Shown here one piece after another: positions 44,004 through 54,790 of a DNA stretch of 64,000 bases. The position numbers were made by a program, and so were the translations under genes. Where the stretch lies: NCBI GenBank assembly GCA_047967505.1, contig CM106541.1; one strand, 5' to 3'. Under the pieces are notes generated by a model that saw only the letters and a list, made by a program, of their open reading frames with translations, did no database searches and had not been told where the DNA came from. The DNA comes from Dipteris shenzhenensis. Lineage: Eukaryota; Polypodiophyta; Polypodiopsida; Gleicheniales. The first letter of the stretch is position 1; each line of letters opens with the position of its first letter.

Positions 44004-44775
44004 TCCTTATCATGTTGGCATCATCTAGCATGTGAATTGTGTGTTGAAGAAATTCAACATGCACACCCTTCATATCGGTATATTTCCAGACAAAGCAGTC
44101 TTATACTCCATGAGGAGGGAGATGACATCCTTCTCCTCTTCGAAGGTAAGATCATTAACTATGTAAATGGGTTGAGGCTCAACCCCCTCAGGTTCTAGGC
44201 TGAATTCCTTCACTTTGGCAGGGCCATTGTACCCTTGGAATCCACCTTCCTCTTGTGTCCTCGTGGCTTGTTGCAAGAGGATGTTGTAGTAGAGGATGTT
44301 GCAGTCCTCTGCCTCACATGCTTGGACCATTTTCAAAGGTGATTGTCCTATTCATAGTGTGAGATTCAGTAGCAAACAAGTATCCTACTAGGGGGTGAGC
44401 CTTATAGGTTTTAAGGTCTACCCACACAACTTGCTCATCTTGGCATAGATAGATATTATTTGAGCACCAGTCCTGCATCAAACCCAATATATGTAGGAAT
44501 GGCGTACCTAGGATCACTTTGTAACCAAGATGTTGAGTGAAATCCATCACCACAAAGTTGAGAGGGTACTTTAAGCTGAATACTTTGACTTTTATCCCCT
44601 TGAGCACCCCTAGGGGTTTGGCCTTTCTGCCATCAGCAAGCTTCACTACTAGGGAAGAAAGTTTTAGGGGAGAGCTTCCCCACTTCTCCCAGCATTCCTG
44701 GGTGCACGCACTCACACCAACTCCCCCAGATAGAATGGCCTCTACTTTTTGGTTTTGGAAGGATATAGGGAGCAA
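44004..44775 (-). pseudogene. pol: Element D protease region
   Basis: A 153-codon frame (44314-44775) has VEAILSGGVGVSACTQECWE, where the catalytic Asp of the L-L-D-G-G type protease motif is replaced by Ser, and VKLADGRKAKPLGVL and VILGTPFLHILGL, the flap and second strand. The next frame (44070-44336) is the link to the RT. Confidence 0.75.
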
Positions 44776-45079
44776 TGCATTAGTACCATCACGCTTGTAG
44801 TATTGGCCAAGTTTATTTATAGGAATCTTGGGTAGCTTCTAGCCTTCTTTGGGTGGTGGAATATTCTTGGGGCTTGTAGGCTTGGATCTAGGATTTTCCC
44901 ATTTATCCAGCTAGATAGGTATCTCCAAGGGTGGGATGCCCTTGTAGTAATGCTGCTATGGGCATTTTCACCTCTGTGTGGAGAGGAAATCTGCCAATCC
45001 CACATAAGGAAGCACAATAGTCAATGTGCATTGCTCATCCTCTTGTGTGGCTCACAGGTGGGAGTTGAGGTGTTTGATA

Positions 45080-45480
45080 TTAGCTAATATAGTCTCAAAG
45101 AGACTCACTTTTCTTCTGCTTCATCTCATAGAGCTCGTTTATTAGGATTCACTTGGGGCTGCTAGGGAAAAACCCTACAACAAATGCCTTGTATAGTGCA
45201 TCCGAATTGATTTTTTCCTTAAGGTTGAGGGCCCTATACCATTTCCTTGCCTTGCCTTCTAAGCTAAGTCCAAAAGCATTTACCATCTCCAAGTCTCCAA
45301 GAGCACCAGCAGTCTCGCATATCTATTCAAATCATTCCACATGGGAGACTGGATCTCTTCTCCTAAGAATTTCATCATCACCCTTTGGCTTGCTAACTTG
45401 CAGACGTGCCTCATCAGTGCTTGCACAACTAACTCCCATTAAGGTAAATAGTTCTTGAATATGTTTAGGCTACACTCGCC
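45080..45480 (-). pseudogene. gag: Element D Gag fragment
   Basis: A minus-strand frame with two stops reads EARLQVSKPKGDDEILRRRD and LSLEGKARKWYRALNLKEK, then LYKAFVVGFFPSSPK. The A-x-x-W-Y-x-x-L core, then F...F-F-P, is the capsid signature of gypsy Gag. About 100 residues survive. Confidence 0.65.
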
Positions 45481-45559
45481 CACACTGGCACACCCGATGG
45501 AACAATCAGTTTTGTGCCACAAAATTATTGAGACTTGAACCCACTCATTTATCCACCGC

Positions 45560-47060
45560 TGTAGTGGACCCAGAACAATGGTCTACTGATACTGAACTAG
45601 TTGGAATTAATTCATGATCCACATCATAATCTTCATGTTAAACTCCCACAAACTACTCTTCATATTGATCTTCTACTTGGTCTTCAAACTATTCCTGTTC
45701 ATCTTGTACCTGTTTCTTTGGATCAATAGTGGTCATATCCTCTTCTTTCTTTTGTACTTCATTGAATAGATCCTCTGAATGGTGGTTGAACATTAGTGTA
45801 TCCGGGTTTCCACCAATCAAATCATTAACCACTTTAAAAGCTTGAAGTAATTCTTTTGGAGATACTAACTCCTCTTGAAAGTCTTTCTTCAGCTCGACCC
45901 GATCGTTACTTTGATTGCATGGCCTTGGTGCTATATCTTGAGGTACCCGCATAGACAAAAGCTTAGAAAAAATTTGTACAAGATTAGTACCCTGAAGTGT
46001 TGCTGAGGTTAGCTGGGACTGTTGCTAAAATTGCAACAATTGTTGCTTCAATTCTTGAATCTGCTTCTCCTATTCCTAAACCTTATCCTTCAAGACATTT
46101 GCTGTATATTCCTTAGAAGCAAAAGCTTCATAAGGTCTCTGAGCCAAAATAATCAGCCTCTCCTTTAAATTATCCACACACCCTGAGATATAACTACCAA
46201 CTCATTTTTAAGATTATCCACAACATCCACTGCTATAAATACCCCATCAAATTTAGTCTCTTCTGAAATGTCTTTTAGCAATTGCTACTCCAAATTTTGC
46301 AATGCCTCCAATTTTGCGTGCAACCATAAGTTATTGATTTGCAACTCCGTATTGCATTTAGAGACTTCATCCAAACTAATCTTGCATCTCCTTTAGCCAT
46401 TTAGTAATAATAGGAAGACATGCCTGCTGTTTTTGTATCTATTGTATGAGCTTCTGTTGGTCATTTTCCTTCTGCTCTTTATACACATGAAAATTTTTCT
46501 ATAACTGTGCCGTCTTGTTTAATATTCTGCATCTTAGTGCTTTCCTGGGCCTGTTGCAATAATTTACGATTTTCTTCTTGTAGAACAAAAATATCAGTAA
46601 CAGCCTGATGCAAGGCTGCCTGTATCTGATTTCCAAAACTTTGTACAATCTCAACTGCATGGTTGAATTGCTCAAATGAAATGGTAGACACCGAATTCTT
46701 ACTGACGAGTTGTGTATCCATTGCATCCACACCCTCCATGCGCAGGTCCTGAGACATGGCTAGTCTTTTCTTCAAATCCATCATAGCTCCCTTTCTTGCC
46801 AAATTTTTTGAGTTCATAACAAGTTGATCTTTATGTAGCAGCTTCTCCTTGCTCACAATAGGGGTATTCCATACAGTTGAAGATAGCGATTTACCAGTCA
46901 CCATCTCTATTGACTGCTAATAAGTGTATCTAGCTTGCACTAAATCATCAATCGTATTATTGACAAGCTCATCTGCATCACCAAACAATTGCTTACCCTT
47001 CTCCTTACGAGATAGAGTTTTTCCCTTTTTAGGAGTAACATGACTGAATAAGGCTGTGAC
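45560..47060 (-). pseudogene. Accessory ORF of element E, C-terminal half
   Basis: Continues the accessory ORF from 58382 across element C (the two sides join in frame near VTPKKGKTLSRKEKGK). It includes 46479-46904, whose end ALHQAVTDIFVLQEENRKLL has heptad-like spacing, a decayed middle (45960-46470), and 45689-45958 with LVSPKELLQAFKVVNDLIGG and acidic residues. At least two frameshifts and several stops occur. Coiled-coil and acidic composition suggest a structural or binding role, but no domain is recognised. Confidence 0.55.
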
Positions 47061-47353
47061 TGTTGAGATATTGAGCTCCACTCGTGATATGCCAAGGTGA
47101 ACATTGTGCATTTATGTCACCGACTTGTTAGTTGCAGATGCAGTTGGTACACCACCCATAAATAATAGCTGGATGACAGCTATCTTTATGTACCCTAGTT
47201 AGTGGCTCAATTAGTATGCCACCTAGATTAGCTGAGTTTGGTTTGAGACCCACATATAGGATTCACCTATTCCTTTTGTACTTAGAGAGAGTTCTTTTGG
47301 CTTTTCACAACTAAGAAGAGGAAATTGTTTTCAGCCTCTACCTTTGTGTGTAG
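47061..47353 (+). repeat. 5' LTR of element C, left part
   Basis: TGTTGAGATATTGAGCTCC..., matches the 3' LTR (58023 on) up to CCTTTGTGTGTA, where element B was inserted. The remaining 71 bp are at 52193-52263. Confidence 0.95.
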
Positions 47354-47900
47354 TGTTAGATATCAATGCTCCACTCTTGTGTAACTACGCAGGAACTAGC
47401 TAACTCTACTTGTAAGCCCCCCATATGAGGAGAAGGCATTTGAGTAGCTCCGTTATCCGATAGGTCCAGGTTTGGACACCAGATGGGGGTCATGTGTGAC
47501 CTAATGGCTGGATGGCTTTAGATAGAGTTGGCACACTACCAATTAGGCTACATGCACATGCAGGAAGGCATCCCATGATGGACCACATTGAGGGTAGATG
47601 GAGCATTTCTCGGGGCAGCCCACTCTCGGGTTACGGGGCCCGTTTGGAGTCCCAGATGATCCCGGATGGGGGCCGAATGGAAACCGTAGGTTAGCTACTC
47701 TATTTTGATTCCTTAGCATCCCGTGAAGCCCATTATCATCACTGACTACAACAACCCTGATTCCTTAGCATCCAACCTCCGTCCTCTACTGTTTCCAGCA
47801 CGCCATCGAAGCTTCTCACACAGGAGTGCACGGTTGGGAGAGGCAGCACCATCTATTGTATCAGTTTTACGGTAATCAAATTTTTGATTCTCCATACTAT
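47354..47900 (+). repeat. 5' LTR of element B, truncated and promoter-deleted
   Basis: Matches 51467-52125 of the 3' LTR, but lacks the segment corresponding to 51821-51947, which holds the TATA box. About 15 bp (TTGATTCCTTAGCAT), copied from a site further down the same LTR, replace it. The last 67 bp of the LTR are also missing; the sequence jumps at 47900 directly into gag. Confidence 0.9.
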
Positions 47901-48360
47901 ATCAGATGACCGCGATTGGCATCACCATCACCAGCGAGAATCTAGCACAAAGGTGCATATGGATTCTCCCACCAATGTACGACGGTCTTGTTACAGTGTT
48001 GAATACGCAGAACAGAAATCCGCCCCTCAACTTTGAGGATTTCAGTGCAATGCTTCTGGAGGAGGAGATGCGTCAAAAGATGAGGACTAGAGAAGATTCT
48101 GCTTTCTAGGTTGGATCAAAGAAAGATAAGGGTAAGGACTCTAGTAACCCATCTTATTCTGATGATAAAAAGAGAAATAAGAAGATCAAGTGCTTCTATT
48201 GCAACAACAAGGCAGTGCACAAGCAGAAGGAGTGCTAGAAGAAGATTGTAGATGAGAAGAACGGAGTAAAGAAAGAGTCCAGCAATAGCGCGCAGGCAGT
48301 ACCAGTAGAGCTGTTCGTAGCAATTGAGGAGATTTGCACGGAGGCAGTTCATGTACCTGC
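47901..48360 (+). pseudogene. gag: Element B Gag, C-terminal part
   Basis: The end of a UBN2-type Gag: NLAQRCIWILPPMYDGLVTV and NFEDFSAMLLEEEMRQKM, a stop at 48108, then a Lys-rich segment and the CCHC knuckle CFYCNNKAVHKQKEC (48196-48240; C-x2-C-x4-H-x5-C in this copy, so probably distorted by an insertion) followed by a stop. The N-terminal two thirds of Gag are deleted. Confidence 0.85.
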
Positions 48361-48730
48361 AAATGAACCTTGGATTATTGACAGTGGTGCATTGTGCCAC
48401 ATGACCAGTCAAAAGGATTGGTATACCTTTCTACATCCGGTAGGGAATGACATCCTAGTAGCAGTCGGCAATGATGCAAACTGTCTAGCAAAAGAAAAAG
48501 GTACGATTGCTCTCAAGTCAGATGGAGTTGTAAAATAGTTGTCCGATGTTCTTTATGTGCCAGATATCAAGAGGAACTTGTTGTTCGTTTTTGCGATCAT
48601 GGATCGGGACCTCAAAGTTTACTTCGATAAGAATGGCACACAGATTTTGGATCTTGAAGGGAAGGTCATTGGTAAAGGTATATGGTGCAACAACATCTAC
48701 GAACTCTCAGCTTTTAGTGCTTGAGCCGAT
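48361..48730 (+). pseudogene. pol: Element B protease
   Basis: The active-site motif WIIDSGALCHMTS (48373-48411) is intact D-S-G. Then come VGNDANCLAKEKGTI, a stop at 48537, and LSDVLYVPDIKRNLL, the usual end of a copia protease. One stop near 48722 separates it from integrase. Confidence 0.88.
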
Positions 48731-49642
48731 GTGAGTAAGACTAAGCTGTGGCATGAGAGGTTTGGTCATCTAAAACTTAGTTCTTTAAAGGAGATGCATA
48801 AAAGTGGAATGATTGCAGACCTACCAGAAATTATAGATCTGCCCAATGTATGTGAATCTTGCATGATGGGCAAGCATCAGCAAACCTTTCCTAAAGAGGC
48901 CAGCAGGGAAAAGGCTCCTCTAGAGCTCGTTCACATGGACCTCTATAGAAAGATTGAGACGAAAGCTTTGGGTGGTTCCTACTACTTCATGATGCTGATC
49001 GATGACTACAGTAGAAGGATATGGATACACTTCCTGAAGACTAAAGATAAGGCTTTTAGCAAGTTCAAAGAATGACATGTAATGGTCGAGAAAGAAACGA
49101 GGAGGAAGGTGAAGAAGTTGAGATCATATAGAGGCGGTGAGTTCACATCAAGTGAATTCGAAAGTTACTGCAAAAGTCACGGGATCAAGAGACTGAAATC
49201 CCCACCACATACACCACAGCAAAATGGAGTAGCAGAGCGCAAGATGCGCATCATCTACGAAATGGGCACGAGTATGATGAAAGGGAAAGATTTGCCAAAG
49301 ACTTTCTGGGCTGAAGCATGTAACACGATAGTTTACATTCTGAATCATAGCTACACGAAGGCTGTGAACGGGATGACTCCACTGCAGGCCTTTTCTGGTA
49401 AGAAACCTTCAGCTGCACATTTCAGAGTTTTTGGATGTGATTGTTTTGTGCATGTCCCTGATGCTAACAGGACCAAATGGGAACTGAAGATTCGGAAGTG
49501 TATTTTCTTGGGCTATAGTGAAGAGACGAAGGGTTACCATCTCTATAATCCTGTTACCAAGAAGGTAATAGTAAGTCGTGATGTGGTCGTCTTAGAACAG
49601 CCGCATCAATTGGAGGAGGATGCTACCTTCCCAGACAACTAG
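48731..49642 (+). pseudogene. pol: Element B integrase
   Basis: Reads LWHERFGHLKLSSL (H-x3-H) and CESCMMGK (C-x2-C), then the core with LVHMDLY (first D), SYRGGEFTSSEF (position of the second catalytic D; here Gly-Gly-Glu, so the Asp may be lost) and PQQNGVAERK (catalytic E). The C-terminal side has FRVFGCDCFVHVPD and KCIFLGYSEETKGY. A stop at 49074 divides it into two frames. Confidence 0.92.
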
Positions 49643-50697
49643 GACCAGGATATCCATCCAATGCAACCACCAACAGGAGGCCGAACTCCCCCAATAGTGC
49701 TTGAGAGGATTCAAGATAAAGAAGAGGAAGAAGAGCCTATAGAACCACAATAGCAACAGCCATTCCCAAAGTGGGTAAAGTAGCTTTTGGACGATAGAGA
49801 ACCTCCAGCCATTGAGGAGGAACCATCCGAACACCGTCGGTCCAAGAGATTCGAGGAGCAAAGAAGGGCACAGGAACACTTGGTCAACTATGCTTTGATG
49901 AGAGAGGTGATCTGTGCTAAAGAACCCAAGTGTCTTGAAGAGGCATAGGGTGATGATAGGTGGATGGAGGCTATGCAGTTGGAGTATGGCTCCATAATGA
50001 AGAACAACACTTGGGACCTTGTGGATCGACCACCAAAGCACAAGGTAATTGGCACCAAGTGGGTGTACAAGACCAAGTACAAGTCTGATGGCACGTTGGA
50101 TAAGTAAAGGTTCGACTCATGGCAAAAGGATTCGCACAGGTACATGGTTTTGATTATCAGGATACTTTTGCTCCCACAGCTCGACTAACCACAGTTCATA
50201 GTGTTTTGGCTTTAGCATCACAGGAATGTTGGCCCGTGTTTCAGATGGATGTAAAATTTGCCTTTCTGAATGGAGATCTCAAGGAGGAGGTATACATGGA
50301 ACAACCACCAGGTTTTGTGATCCCCGGTTCAGAAGGTAAAATCTGTAAACTGAAGAAGGCACTTTACGGGCTAAAACAGGCCCCATGAGTGTGGTACCAA
50401 CGGACTAATGCCTACTTTCTGCAAAACGGGTTCAGGAGGAGCCCATCTGATGCAAATTTGTATATCTATAGAGAAGGAGGTAGGTGTATGATTGTGATCG
50501 TTTATCTGGATGACCTTGTCATAATAGGGAACCATGAAGAGAAGATCTCGCAGACAAAGCATTTGCTAGGAAGAGAGTTTGAAATGACAGACCTCGGACT
50601 GATGCATTTCTGTTTGGGGATTAAAGTTTGGCAAATAGACCTTCATCTCACAGCTAAAGTATGCTGGAGAGATACTGAAGGCATTTATCATGGCTGA
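49643..50697 (+). pseudogene. pol: Element B linker and reverse transcriptase
   Basis: After a stop at 49640 the linker keeps RRSKRFEEQRRAQE and the RT start WMEAMQLEYGSIMKNNTWDL and KVIGTKWVYKTKYKSDG. The RT has FQMDVKFAFLNGDLKEEVYM, then a stop at 50386, then VIVYLDDLVIIG (Y-x-D-D). The final segment LTAKVCWRDTEGIYHG is frameshifted relative to the next ORF. Stops near 49758, 49783, 49948 and 50106 are also present. Confidence 0.9.
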
Positions 50698-51436
50698 GTG
50701 CAAGACAGTTGGCACCCCTATGGAGGTTGACGTGAAGCTCTCAAATGAGGATTCATCACCATTGGTGGACGAAGCGAAGTACAGAAGGTTTGTGGGCAGT
50801 TTGATTTACTTGTGCAACACACGGTCGGACATCAATTTTGCAACTGGTGTACTAAGCAGGTTTTCCAATAAGCCCCATAAGAACCATTGGAGGGCAGGGA
50901 TGCGGGTGTTGAAATACATCAAAGGCATACTTGATTATGGCATCACCTATACCAAGGGCAACACCTTGACCGAATTCTGTGACTCGGATTGGGCAAGAGA
51001 CGTGGATAACAAGAGATCAGCGATAGGTTACTATTTCGCACTTGGATCTAGAGCTGTGTCATGGGTCAGTAAGAAGCAACCCATAGTTGTTCTTTCTTCT
51101 ACCGAGGCTGAGTACAAATTAGCATGTTTTACCTCTTGTGAGGCAGTGTGGTTGAGGAGGATTTTAGGGGACATGGGTGCAGTGCTGAACAAGCCTACGC
51201 AGTTATCATGTGACAATCAGAGTTGCATGGCAATTGCAAAGAACCCTGTGTTCCACGCTCGCACAAAACACATTGAGATTCAATATCACTTTGTATGCGA
51301 GCTCATCATGGATGGAGAGGTCGACTTGGTGTACTGTCTGACTACAGAGAATGCTGCGGACATCTTCACGAAGGCTCTTGGAAGAGACTTGCTGGAGAGG
51401 CATCTTCATCGACTTGGCATTGGGTCGAAAAAGTAA
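50690..51436 (+). CDS. pol: Element B RT end and RNase H
   Basis: A 248-codon open frame from a frameshift point to the pol stop. Starts MAECKTVGTPMEVDVKLS, then RFVGSLIYLCNTRSDINFA, the RNase H with EFCDSDWARDVDNKRSA (catalytic D), VLSSTEAEYKLACF (catalytic E) and LSCDNQSCMAIAKNP, and the end ADIFTKALGRDLLE. Intact in this frame. The stop lies 20 bp before the polypurine tract. Confidence 0.93.
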   Translation: MAECKTVGTPMEVDVKLSNEDSSPLVDEAKYRRFVGSLIYLCNTRSDINFATGVLSRFSNKPHKNHWRAGMRVLKYIKGILDYGITYTKGNTLTEFCDSDWARDVDNKRSAIGYYFALGSRAVSWVSKKQPIVVLSSTEAEYKLACFTSCEAVWLRRILGDMGAVLNKPTQLSCDNQSCMAIAKNPVFHARTKHIEIQYHFVCELIMDGEVDLVYCLTTENAADIFTKALGRDLLERHLHRLGIGSKK

Positions 51437-51454
51437 GTTCACTTGTGGGTGGAC

Positions 51455-51466
51455 ATTGAGGGGGGG
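51455..51466 (+). promoter_or_regulatory. Polypurine tract of element B
   Basis: ATTGAGGGGGGG lies directly before the 3' LTR start TGTTAGATATC. Confidence 0.85.
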
Positions 51467-52192
51467 TGTTAGATATCAATGCTCCACTCTTGTGTAACTA
51501 CGTGGGAACCAGCTAACTCTACTTGTAAGCTCCCCATATGAGGAGAAGGCATTTGAGTAGCTCGGTTATCCGGCAGGTCCTAGTTTGGACACTAGATGGG
51601 GGCCATGTGTGGCCTGATGGCTGGACGGCTTCAGATAAATTTGGCACACTGCCAACTAGGCTACATGCACATGCGAGAAGGCATCCCATGACTGATCGCA
51701 CTGAGGGTAGATGGAGCATTTCACGAGGCAGCCCACTCTCGGGTTGCATGGCCTGTTTGGAGTCCCAGATGATCCCGAATGGCTCTGGGCCAATGAAAAC
51801 CGTAGGTTAGTTGCTCTATTCTATGCCACGGTTCTATAGTGTGGTCGGTGGCCTATTTCTTGATCGCCAGTCAGCCGTTTTGGGTAGACTGGGTCGGTCT
51901 CCCAATTGGGTCTAATCGACTACAATTGGTGGCTATATAAGAGCAGGCCCGTGAAGCCCATTATCATCATTGGCTACAGCAACCCTGATTCCTTAGCATT
52001 CAACCTCCGTCCTCTACTATTTCCAGCATGCCATCGAAGCTTCTCACACAGGAGCACATGGCTGGGAGGCAACGCCATCTATTGTATCAGTTTTACAATA
52101 ATCAAATTTTGATTTTCCATACTATCTACTTTTCTCTCTTGCATACGAGATCGTGTTATTTGTTGAGCACATACGTTGTATTGTTTTCTTAC
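51467..52192 (+). repeat. 3' LTR of element B
   Basis: 726 bp with TGTTAGATATC...TTTTCTTACA ends. A TATA box (CTATATAAG) is at 51933-51941. The 5' LTR lacks this part. The region after it carries TCCTCTACT and the R/U5 segment through 52192. Confidence 0.92.
51933..51941 (+). promoter_or_regulatory. TATA box of element B 3' LTR
   Basis: CTATATAAG in the middle of the LTR, a position suitable for the U3/R boundary. It is absent from the 5' LTR through a deletion. Confidence 0.7.
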
Positions 52193-52263
52193 ATGTATTT
52201 CCCCATTGTGTATGTGAGAAAGCTGCAAGTGAGACTCCTTACTTCTCTCCCACTCTCTTCACA
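52193..52263 (+). repeat. 5' LTR of element C, right part
   Basis: TGTATTTCCCCATTG...CTCTTCACA completes the LTR interrupted at 47353. The first five bases are the right copy of B's target-site duplication. Confidence 0.95.
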
Positions 52264-52279
52264 TGGTATCAAAGCTCAG
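52264..52279 (+). promoter_or_regulatory. Primer-binding site of element C
   Basis: TGGTATCAAAGCTCAG directly after the LTR, one or two bases different from the initiator tRNA-Met complement seen in element A. Confidence 0.88.
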
Positions 52280-52800
52280 TTCATGGTAAGGAGCTCAAGA
52301 AAGCAAACCAAGTTCACGGTGTCTTGGTAAGAGGATCAGTGTTGCTTTCCTTTTTCGAGTTTGGGAATAAATCTATGTAGGTAGGACAGCCGAAAAGTGC
52401 AAGAGTGCATTGTCTCAGATTGGGATACCCTTCACGGTGTGGTGAGAGGGTAGTATATGCTGTGAGATAAGGGCAAACCCCTTGGTGATATTATTTTTTT
52501 GATTCAAGGCCATTTTGGGGCCTGTTTTGGTGGCAAAATTTTTTCACAAGCACTCAGGAAAGTGCCCTGTTTTTGCTGTGCGACCACTAATCTGCATGTT
52601 GGTGAAAAGTTACTGCAAAAATTGCATCGTATGCCTATGCGCAGAGATATTAGGAGTGCTAGAATCATCCTTATTGCATGTTGATGCATAATCGTCACTA
52701 GGAAGTGACTGTGTGGTCAAATACCACTTTTGTCAATTTTGTAGATTTGCCCTTGTGAGGCAAAAGTTGTGTTTTTTGCAGTGACAGAATATTTTGCAGT
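52280..52800 (+). other. Leader of element C
   Basis: Homologous to the leader of element A (1748-2249) in the same orientation relative to the element. Non-coding. Confidence 0.75.
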
Positions 52801-52808
52801 GTTCAGTA

Positions 52809-53725
52809 ATGGCGTCTTCATAGATTGTCACTGAAAAGCATGGAAGTTTAGAATGACAAATTTCCTTAAGGGAAAAGGCTATTGGGAGTTCATTACTAGA
52901 GTTGAACAAGAACCGGTTATTCCTAATGTTCCCAATCAATAGGAGTTGCCGGCATTTAAAGGATGGCATGAGAGAGCCAGAAAAGTTATGTACTCGCTAT
53001 CTATTAGTATTTTCGATTCTATGATTGTGCATATTCAGGATGCAAGCATGCCAAAAGAGGCATGGGATACTTTGACAAAAATGTATAGCACAAATATGCA
53101 TGCCGGGAAAATCGAACTCAAGTAGGAGTTGCATAATGTGCAGAGAGAAAATATGAGCATCAATGACTACCACATGAAGGTGAATATGAGCATCAATGAC
53201 TACCACATGAAGGTGAAGAAGATTTCAGATGCAATTGCTTCTATTGGGTCGCCAGTGGAAAATGATGATTTAGTTTCTGTGACCTTGAATGGTCTAGGAA
53301 AGGACTATGCACAATTTTGGACATCCATTGCTATCCATGAAAAATTTCTTGATTTTGAGGAGTTGATTGCTCTTCTAATTTCTGAAGAGCAGAGAAATGG
53401 TGGTGCATCTTCTTTAGGAGGAACTTCAAAAGATGCTATCTTCTACTCAAATGCTGGAAGAGGTAGAGGTAGAGGTAGAGCAGGCCGATCTGGAGGCCAT
53501 GACAGAAATCAGAATATGCAGCAAATTCAAGAAAACCAGTCCTATGGAGGAGGACGTGGTAACCTTAGACGCAGGGGGAGCCAAAGAGGTCATGGTGGAT
53601 GGCAGAGAGGCCAAAATGCAAACAACAATGTTGAATGCTACTATTGTGGTAAAATGGATCATATGGTTAAAGACTGCTATAAAAAGCAGAATGACATCAT
53701 GACTGGAAAATTGCAGCAAGGCAAT
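52809..53725 (+). pseudogene. gag: Element C Gag
   Basis: Homologous to the Gag of A. Starts at ATGGCG (52809), with several stops in the first 300 bp (for example after MASS, and in place of Gln at 52939 and 53122), then open from 53129. It includes NMSINDYHMKV twice because of a 33-bp tandem duplication, FEELIALLISEEQRNGG, an Arg/Gly-rich stretch and the CCHC knuckle CYYCGKMDHMVKDC (53636-53677), and runs on into protease without a stop. Confidence 0.92.
53150..53215 (+). repeat. 33-bp in-frame tandem duplication in element C Gag
   Basis: Units 53150-53182 and 53183-53215 are identical and encode NMSINDYHMKV twice. Element A has only one copy (around 1310-1370), so the duplication arose in the lineage of C. 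Confidence 0.97.
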
Positions 53726-54175
53726 AATGCATCCTCTAGTAGACAGGGTGATGATAGAAATGAGCATTTGTTTATGGTGCAGCACATGGCCAATTCTGTG
53801 ATAGGTGCAGAAGAAAGCAATGATGTGTGGTATGTTGACTTAGGTGCATCAAACCACATGACAGGTCATGCAGAATGGATGCAAGATGCAAGGAAAATAG
53901 GAAGACTAGGATTTGTGGAGACTAGTGATGATACTGCACATCCTATTGTGCAGATTGGTAAAATTCCTTTGTCTATGCAGGATGGGAAAAAGAAATACCT
54001 TTGTCTACGCATTGGTGATGTTAATGTATGACGACTTAAATTAATGCAGGCCCAAAATATTGTTGTAGGATTGCCTAAGTTCAAGGTTGCAGAAATGCAT
54101 AAGGTATGTGGAGCCTGTCAATTTGGAAAATAGGCAAGGAAACCATTTCCTAGACATGTTTAAAGAGTAAGAGGC
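53726..54175 (+). pseudogene. pol: Element C protease, internally deleted
   Basis: VWYVDLGASNHMTGH (53825-53869) is the protease site, with D-S-G changed to D-L-G. The frame continues to 54031 (KYLCLRIGDVNV). Compared with A, about 200 bp of the protease C-terminus and the H-x3-H segment are missing between 54015 and 54045; the sequence resumes at LMQAQNIVVGLPKFKV. A stop at 54133 and a frame change near 54160 follow. Confidence 0.88.
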
Positions 54176-54790
54176 CATTGGAATTAATCCACTCTGATGT
54201 GTGGACTACTAAAGATGCATCTATTGTAGGCTATCATTATTTTATCACTTTTATTGATGACTACAGCATAAAAGATTGGGTGTATTTTATAAAAAAGAAA
54301 AGTGAAGTGTTTGGGCATTTCAAAGCTTTTAAAGCTATGGTTGAAAAAGAAAAAGGCTTCCAAATAAAATGCCTAAGGTTAGATGGAGGGGGAGAGTACC
54401 TCTCAAATGAGTTTGCAAGGTTCCTGCAGGAGCATGGCATAAAGTAGCAATATCCATGCAGTCATACCCCACAGCAAAATGGACTTGCAGAAAGGAAAAA
54501 CAGGCATATTAGAGAGGTATCTCATGCCATGCTCAACGAAAAAGACCTCCAACATTATTATTGGGCTGAAGCAGTTGCTACAGTAGTCTACATAATGAAT
54601 AGGACTTCCACTACAGCAATACATGGCATGATGCTAGAGGAGAGGTATATTGGTAGGAAACCACATATTTCTCATTTGAAAGTTTTTGGTTGCATTGCCT
54701 ATGTTCATGTGCCAGATGAGTTGACATCCAACTTGGATCGAAAAGCTGAGAAGTGCATCTTTATTGGTTATTCTCTGCAGTAGAAAGGGT
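54176..54790 (+). pseudogene. pol: Element C integrase
   Basis: LELIHSDVWTTKDAS (first D), TFIDDYSIKDWVYF, LRLDGGGEYLSNEF (the second catalytic D lies in this region), then a stop at 54446, HTPQQNGLAERKNRH (catalytic E), KVFGCIAYVHVPD and KCIFIGY. A stop and frame change at 54781-54790 follow. The domain is complete in outline but not translatable as one frame. Confidence 0.9.

Larger units (their letters stand above)
42430..45480 (-). mobile_element. Ty3/gypsy element D, decayed
   Basis: A minus-strand gypsy element with gag (45080-45470), protease (44314-44775), RT (43379-44003), RNase H (42740-43350) and the start of integrase (42430-42650) in the canonical order. No LTR is seen at either end. 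Its left end adjoins the J remnant and its right end adjoins the accessory ORF of E. The protease and RT resemble Athila/Tat-type elements rather than chromoviruses. Confidence 0.78.
47354..52192 (+). mobile_element. Ty1/copia element B, inserted in the 5' LTR of C
   Basis: A plus-strand copia of a different family from A/C. 5' LTR remnant 47354-47900, internal region with gag end, protease, integrase, RT, RNase H, then polypurine tract and intact 3' LTR 51467-52192. The 5-bp flanks TGTAG (47349-47353) and TGTAT (52193-52197) are the target-site duplication with one mutation; uninterrupted C has TGTAT there. The 5' LTR end, PBS, leader and N-terminal Gag are deleted. Confidence 0.93.
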
